A DNA stretch of 26,603 nucleotides, taken from assembly GCF_000750005.1 (NCBI RefSeq), contig NZ_JPYA01000128.1, positions 1-26,603 on the forward strand. The letters run 5' to 3'. The position numbers and the translations under genes were made by a program. The notes below the pieces were generated by a model that saw only the letters and a list, made by a program, of their open reading frames with translations, had not been told where the DNA came from and searched no databases. Below are positions 23,342 to 26,603 of this stretch, in pieces (position 1 is the stretch's first letter; each line of letters starts with the position of its first letter). The stretch is from Geobacillus icigianus (lineage in GTDB: Bacteria > Bacillota > Bacilli > Bacillales > Anoxybacillaceae).

Positions 23342-26300
23342 TCACGCATTCATTGGCCAGTCTTTATATTGTTGCTCGGCTTGTTCCATGAATTTGTTTG
23401 TTAAGAATTGTAATTGTTGCCCCGTAATTTTTTCCTTCATGAGCACTTGCTTGACGGCTAATTTCACTTTAGCGTAAACATCTCGACGGTGAGGACTTGT
23501 CCAGTCTACGGCTAATTGTTTCTTTAAGGCTTTGACCACCTTATGGATTAAACTAGCAAGAAACTCGTTTGAGAACGCTTCCTGCTCCATAGCAGTGATC
23601 GCTTTGTAAAATTCAATTTCTTCCTCTGACAGTCCTAAGTCATGTCGCTTGCGCATTTCCTCCTCCATCTCTTTGCGCATGTTAATCATAACCCTGACCA
23701 CATCGGCAGCCTGAATAACCCGATTATGGTAATCTTTTAGCGTTTTCTCTAGAAGTTCGCTTAACGCCTTTGACTGTGGGCTTCCTTGGCTAAATGTCAC
23801 TTTGATTTGGTCCTCTAAAAGTTTTTTCAGCAACTTTAAGCGCAAGTCTACATGCTCTTTTTTTGTTAAATCTGCCAAGAACGCATCGTCCAATATGCTG
23901 ATATCTGGGCGTTCAATTCCTGCTATTTGGAAAATGTCGACGGTTTCTTTTGCTAACAGACTGTTATCAATGAGTTCTGATAATCGCTCTTCTAATGTTT
24001 TATTTTCACTCGGTTTTTCAATTGGTGGCCGCAAATGTTTGCGAAGTTGTGCTTTCATCATTAAATAGAGCATGACTTCATCTGCAAGTTCAAGCACTTC
24101 CGGTTGATGTTTCACCAACTGATACGATTTTTCTAGTCTGGTGGCTGCTTGGATATATTCCTCGGGATCTCGGTTTAAAAGAATGTTAACAAGATCTGCA
24201 ATGAAGTCCTCGCGCTCTATCTTTGGTTTTGCCCGCCAGTTTTGCACATCAATCTCACTTGGAATAAATCCTCTTACTGTCTTCAGATGATCCATGAAGA
24301 TATTAACGGCCTCTGAAATATCATAAGTAGGACTTCCCGTGCCGCCACTTTGCGTATATTTATGAGTTGCTTCTTTTAGTGAAGTAGCGATTCCAATATA
24401 ATCAACGACGACTCCGCCTTCTTTTCCCGGAAACACGCGGTTTACACGGGCAATGGCTTGCATAAGATTGTGTCCCCTCATTGGCTTATCGACATAAAGG
24501 TAAGAAAGCGGTTTTGCGTCCATTCCTGTTAACCACATATCGACGACAATGACAAATTTCAAAGGATCTTCTGGATCACGAAGTTTGGCTTTCACTTCTT
24601 CTTGCTCTTTTTTCGATTTAATATGCGCATATTTGCTTCCCGGCTGGACTTCGCGCCACTCTTTAGGGTCCTTTGATACATCCCCTGTCATAATCACTTC
24701 AACAGGAGGGCATTCCGGAATTTCTCTTAGATAATTATACAAATCAACCGCAATGCGTCGGCTCATACAGACAATCATTGCTTTTTGAAACGGATTGGCG
24801 ACTTGGTTAAAATGTGATACGATATCTTTGGCTAAACGACGGAGCCGTTTTGGGGTACCGACGACTTTTTCCAGAGCGGCCCATTTTCTTTTATAGTTCT
24901 CTGACTCTTCATCGTCTCCCCCAGCCTCTATGATAATTTTCTTGTATTTTTCATCAATGTCCTCAGCAGATAAATCAAGCGGAATTAGGCGGCTCTCATA
25001 GTAAATGGGCAATGTCGCTTTGTCTTCGACCGCCTGAGCCATATCGTAGCGGTGGATAATATGTCCGAAAATTTCTTCTGTATTGTTATCAACAAAATCG
25101 ACCGGAGTTCCCGTAAATCCAATATAGGAAGCGTTCGGTAAAGCATAACGCAATTGAGCAGCAAATCCACCTGCAAAACCGGCTTGGGTGCGGTGTGCTT
25201 CATCAGCAATCACAACAATGTTTCGTCTTTCCGATAAAACCGGATGCTTAGTTTCTCCTTCTTTCTTACGGAACTTTTCAATGGTAGAGAAAATGATTTG
25301 TCCGGCTTCCCCTCTCAGTAATGTCCGCAACTGTTCGGTACTTTCCGCGTGATGCACATTGCCGATGTATGATTTCCCTTGCACAAACGTATCATGCAAC
25401 TGTTCGTCTAAGTCATTGCGATCCACTTGAATGACAATAGATGGGTTTTCCATTTCAGGATGGCGCGATAAAATTCCTGCGAAAAATAACATGCTTAGCG
25501 ATTTACCCGAACCCGTTGTATGATACATAACTCCGATTTTCCGGTCTCCGTCAGGTCGCGTCGCACGTATCGCTTCATTGACAGCAAAGTTTACGCCAAA
25601 AAATTGGTGATATTTCGCGCCAACTTTTGTAATTTTACTTCCTTCCTCTAAAAAGACAATGAAATTACGAATATAATTTAGTAGACGATCTTTCGGGAAT
25701 AATCCTTCAATCAGCGTGCGCATCGTATTGGCGCGGTTGTTATCGACATTTCGTCCATCAATCGATTTCCATGAGGCAAAGAAATCGTAATCGGCAAACG
25801 GCATTCCATGCTTCGTTTCCACGTTATCGGAAATGACAACAAAAGCGTTGTAGTTAAATAATTGCGAGATATCATACGTATAGTTTTGAATTTGGGTATA
25901 TGCATCATAAACAGTCGCCTGCTCGTTGTTTGGATTTTTTAACTCAAATACAATCAGCGGCAAACCATTAATGTATATAACGATATCTGGCCGGCGGGAC
26001 ATGCGCCCTTCAATCGGCAATTGATTGACCACTAAAAAGTCATTGTTCTCCGGATGTTCCCAGTCAATCGGGAAAACATGAGGTGTGTATGTTTCTTCGT
26101 TTACCTCATAAGAGAACTCAAGTCCTTTCGTCAACATTTTGTGGAAATGCATATTCCGGTTAATCAGTTTTACACCATCTGGCGCTGTTAGTACTTGAGC
26201 AAGTCTTTTTATTTCATGTTCGGGTATGGTCGGATAAGCCTTCTTTAAGAAGGCTTCCAACCGACCGTATAGAACTACCTCGTGAAGACTGTCCCGCTCT

Positions 26301-26404
26301 CCGCGCTGAAACAATTCCTGCGCATGAAGATAGTCATAACCTAACCGCTTTAAACGTTCAATCGTTGTTTCTTCAAATTCCGTTTCACCTAGAGGTCTCG
26401 TCAT
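23342..26404 (-). CDS. hsdR: type I restriction endonuclease subunit R
   Basis: This is a 1020-aa HsdR, the ATP-driven translocase and nuclease subunit of a type I restriction-modification complex (HsdR2M2S). The N-terminal PD-(D/E)XK nuclease is intact: D140 in RRPDIVIYIN, E154 and K156 in FELKNP, and the QxxxY motif around QIQNY (171-175). SF2 motor motifs follow: Walker A TTGSGKS (296-302), DEAH (401-404), GFTGTPVD, and a motif VI region MQAIARVNRVF. The C-terminal helical domain that docks on the methylase is complete. The ATG follows AGGAGGTG. It is 34 bp downstream of the hsdS stop, in the order (M)-S-R. Length and motifs suggest a functional protein. Confidence 0.95.
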   Translation of the reverse strand: MTRPLGETEFEETTIERLKRLGYDYLHAQELFQRGERDSLHEVVLYGRLEAFLKKAYPTIPEHEIKRLAQVLTAPDGVKLINRNMHFHKMLTKGLEFSYEVNEETYTPHVFPIDWEHPENNDFLVVNQLPIEGRMSRRPDIVIYINGLPLIVFELKNPNNEQATVYDAYTQIQNYTYDISQLFNYNAFVVISDNVETKHGMPFADYDFFASWKSIDGRNVDNNRANTMRTLIEGLFPKDRLLNYIRNFIVFLEEGSKITKVGAKYHQFFGVNFAVNEAIRATRPDGDRKIGVMYHTTGSGKSLSMLFFAGILSRHPEMENPSIVIQVDRNDLDEQLHDTFVQGKSYIGNVHHAESTEQLRTLLRGEAGQIIFSTIEKFRKKEGETKHPVLSERRNIVVIADEAHRTQAGFAGGFAAQLRYALPNASYIGFTGTPVDFVDNNTEEIFGHIIHRYDMAQAVEDKATLPIYYESRLIPLDLSAEDIDEKYKKIIIEAGGDDEESENYKRKWAALEKVVGTPKRLRRLAKDIVSHFNQVANPFQKAMIVCMSRRIAVDLYNYLREIPECPPVEVIMTGDVSKDPKEWREVQPGSKYAHIKSKKEQEEVKAKLRDPEDPLKFVIVVDMWLTGMDAKPLSYLYVDKPMRGHNLMQAIARVNRVFPGKEGGVVVDYIGIATSLKEATHKYTQSGGTGSPTYDISEAVNIFMDHLKTVRGFIPSEIDVQNWRAKPKIEREDFIADLVNILLNRDPEEYIQAATRLEKSYQLVKHQPEVLELADEVMLYLMMKAQLRKHLRPPIEKPSENKTLEERLSELIDNSLLAKETVDIFQIAGIERPDISILDDAFLADLTKKEHVDLRLKLLKKLLEDQIKVTFSQGSPQSKALSELLEKTLKDYHNRVIQAADVVRVMINMRKEMEEEMRKRHDLGLSEEEIEFYKAITAMEQEAFSNEFLASLIHKVVKALKKQLAVDWTSPHRRDVYAKVKLAVKQVLMKEKITGQQLQFLTNKFMEQAEQQYKDWPMNA

Positions 26405-26438
26405 GTTGCTTGCACCTCCTAGTTGAATTTAAGTTTGT

Positions 26439-26603
26439 TTAAAGTACTTCTTCTACTTGTTTTTCTGCTTTTGATACATCAATTTCACCTGATAAAAGGC
26501 GAGGAAGGAGATAATCTCTTATTTCACTAAGTTGTTTATTAATGTTATCATTTTTATCTATTAAACTGTAATATGTTAACACTTGTTTATTATATTGTTC
26601 TAT
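26439..26603 (-). CDS. hsdS: type I restriction specificity subunit S, C-terminal part
   Basis: The last 54 codons of a gene running off the window end. They form a coiled-coil-like helix NINKQLSEIRDYLLPRLLSG followed by EIDVSKAEKQ. The (R/L)LLSGEIDV ending is typical of HsdS distal conserved regions. HsdS carries the DNA-target-recognition domains; those lie outside this window, so specificity cannot be assessed. Confidence 0.85.
   Translation of the reverse strand: MEQYNKQVLTYYSLIDKNDNINKQLSEIRDYLLPRLLSGEIDVSKAEKQVEEVL

Overview
The window looks like the chromosome of a thermophilic Geobacillus/Parageobacillus-type Bacillaceae. This rests on protein resemblance (CzrA/CzcD, Mqo, YpiB-like and YdbC-like proteins, an ISLre2-type transposase), strong Firmicute ribosome-binding sites, frequent TTG/GTG starts and a FadR(YsiA)-type operator. 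No ribosomal or other typing gene is present, so the genus is an inference.

Left part (1-12.2 kb, ordinary metabolism and regulation). A LysR regulator (428-1306, +) faces a metal-resistance pair on the minus strand: czrA (ArsR sensor) and the cation-diffusion exporter czcD. They have a near-consensus promoter and a palindromic Czr operator. Next come a YbjQ/UPF0145 gene (-), a 0.9 kb gene-poor stretch with dispersed repeats, and a metallo-beta-lactamase-fold hydrolase (+) under a FadR-type operator. These are followed by a DAO-family FAD oxidoreductase (+), a YpiB/IDEAL-domain protein (-), a membrane GT2 glycosyltransferase (-) with a G9 tract as its ribosome-binding site, an ISLre2 transposase wreck (-), and mqo (-). 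A segment resembling an IS605/TnpB right end lies just downstream of mqo.

Middle part (12.5-15.75 kb, worn accessory DNA). It holds an unrecognised 163-aa gene, a broken Rpn-family nuclease, a truncated Mrr-type N-terminal domain, an unrecognised 172-aa gene, and the tail of another lost gene ending in a perfect 15-bp hairpin.

Right part (15.9-26.6 kb, defence/DNA-processing island, all minus strand and visibly more AT-rich). In transcription order: the 3' end of hsdS, hsdR (type I restriction), then after a 336-bp gap with its own promoter-like dyad a tightly packed four-gene cassette. The cassette encodes (1) an AddA/RecB-like SF1 helicase without a nuclease domain but with an unusual N-terminal extension; (2) an AddB-like protein with the four-cysteine Fe-S staple but no recognisable nuclease residues; (3) a second UvrD-like SF1 helicase; and (4) a PC4/YdbC-type single-strand-DNA-binding domain fused to a new C-terminal region. 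Start/stop overlaps of 8 and 26 nt and a 13-nt gap indicate co-translation. I cannot match this set to a named defence system, and it is the main candidate for an undescribed system here.

A family of short intergenic elements (a TCAAATAGAAAAGCC-like box, about 45-60 bp, then GTTTTTCACC plus a hairpin) recurs at least five times in the left part.
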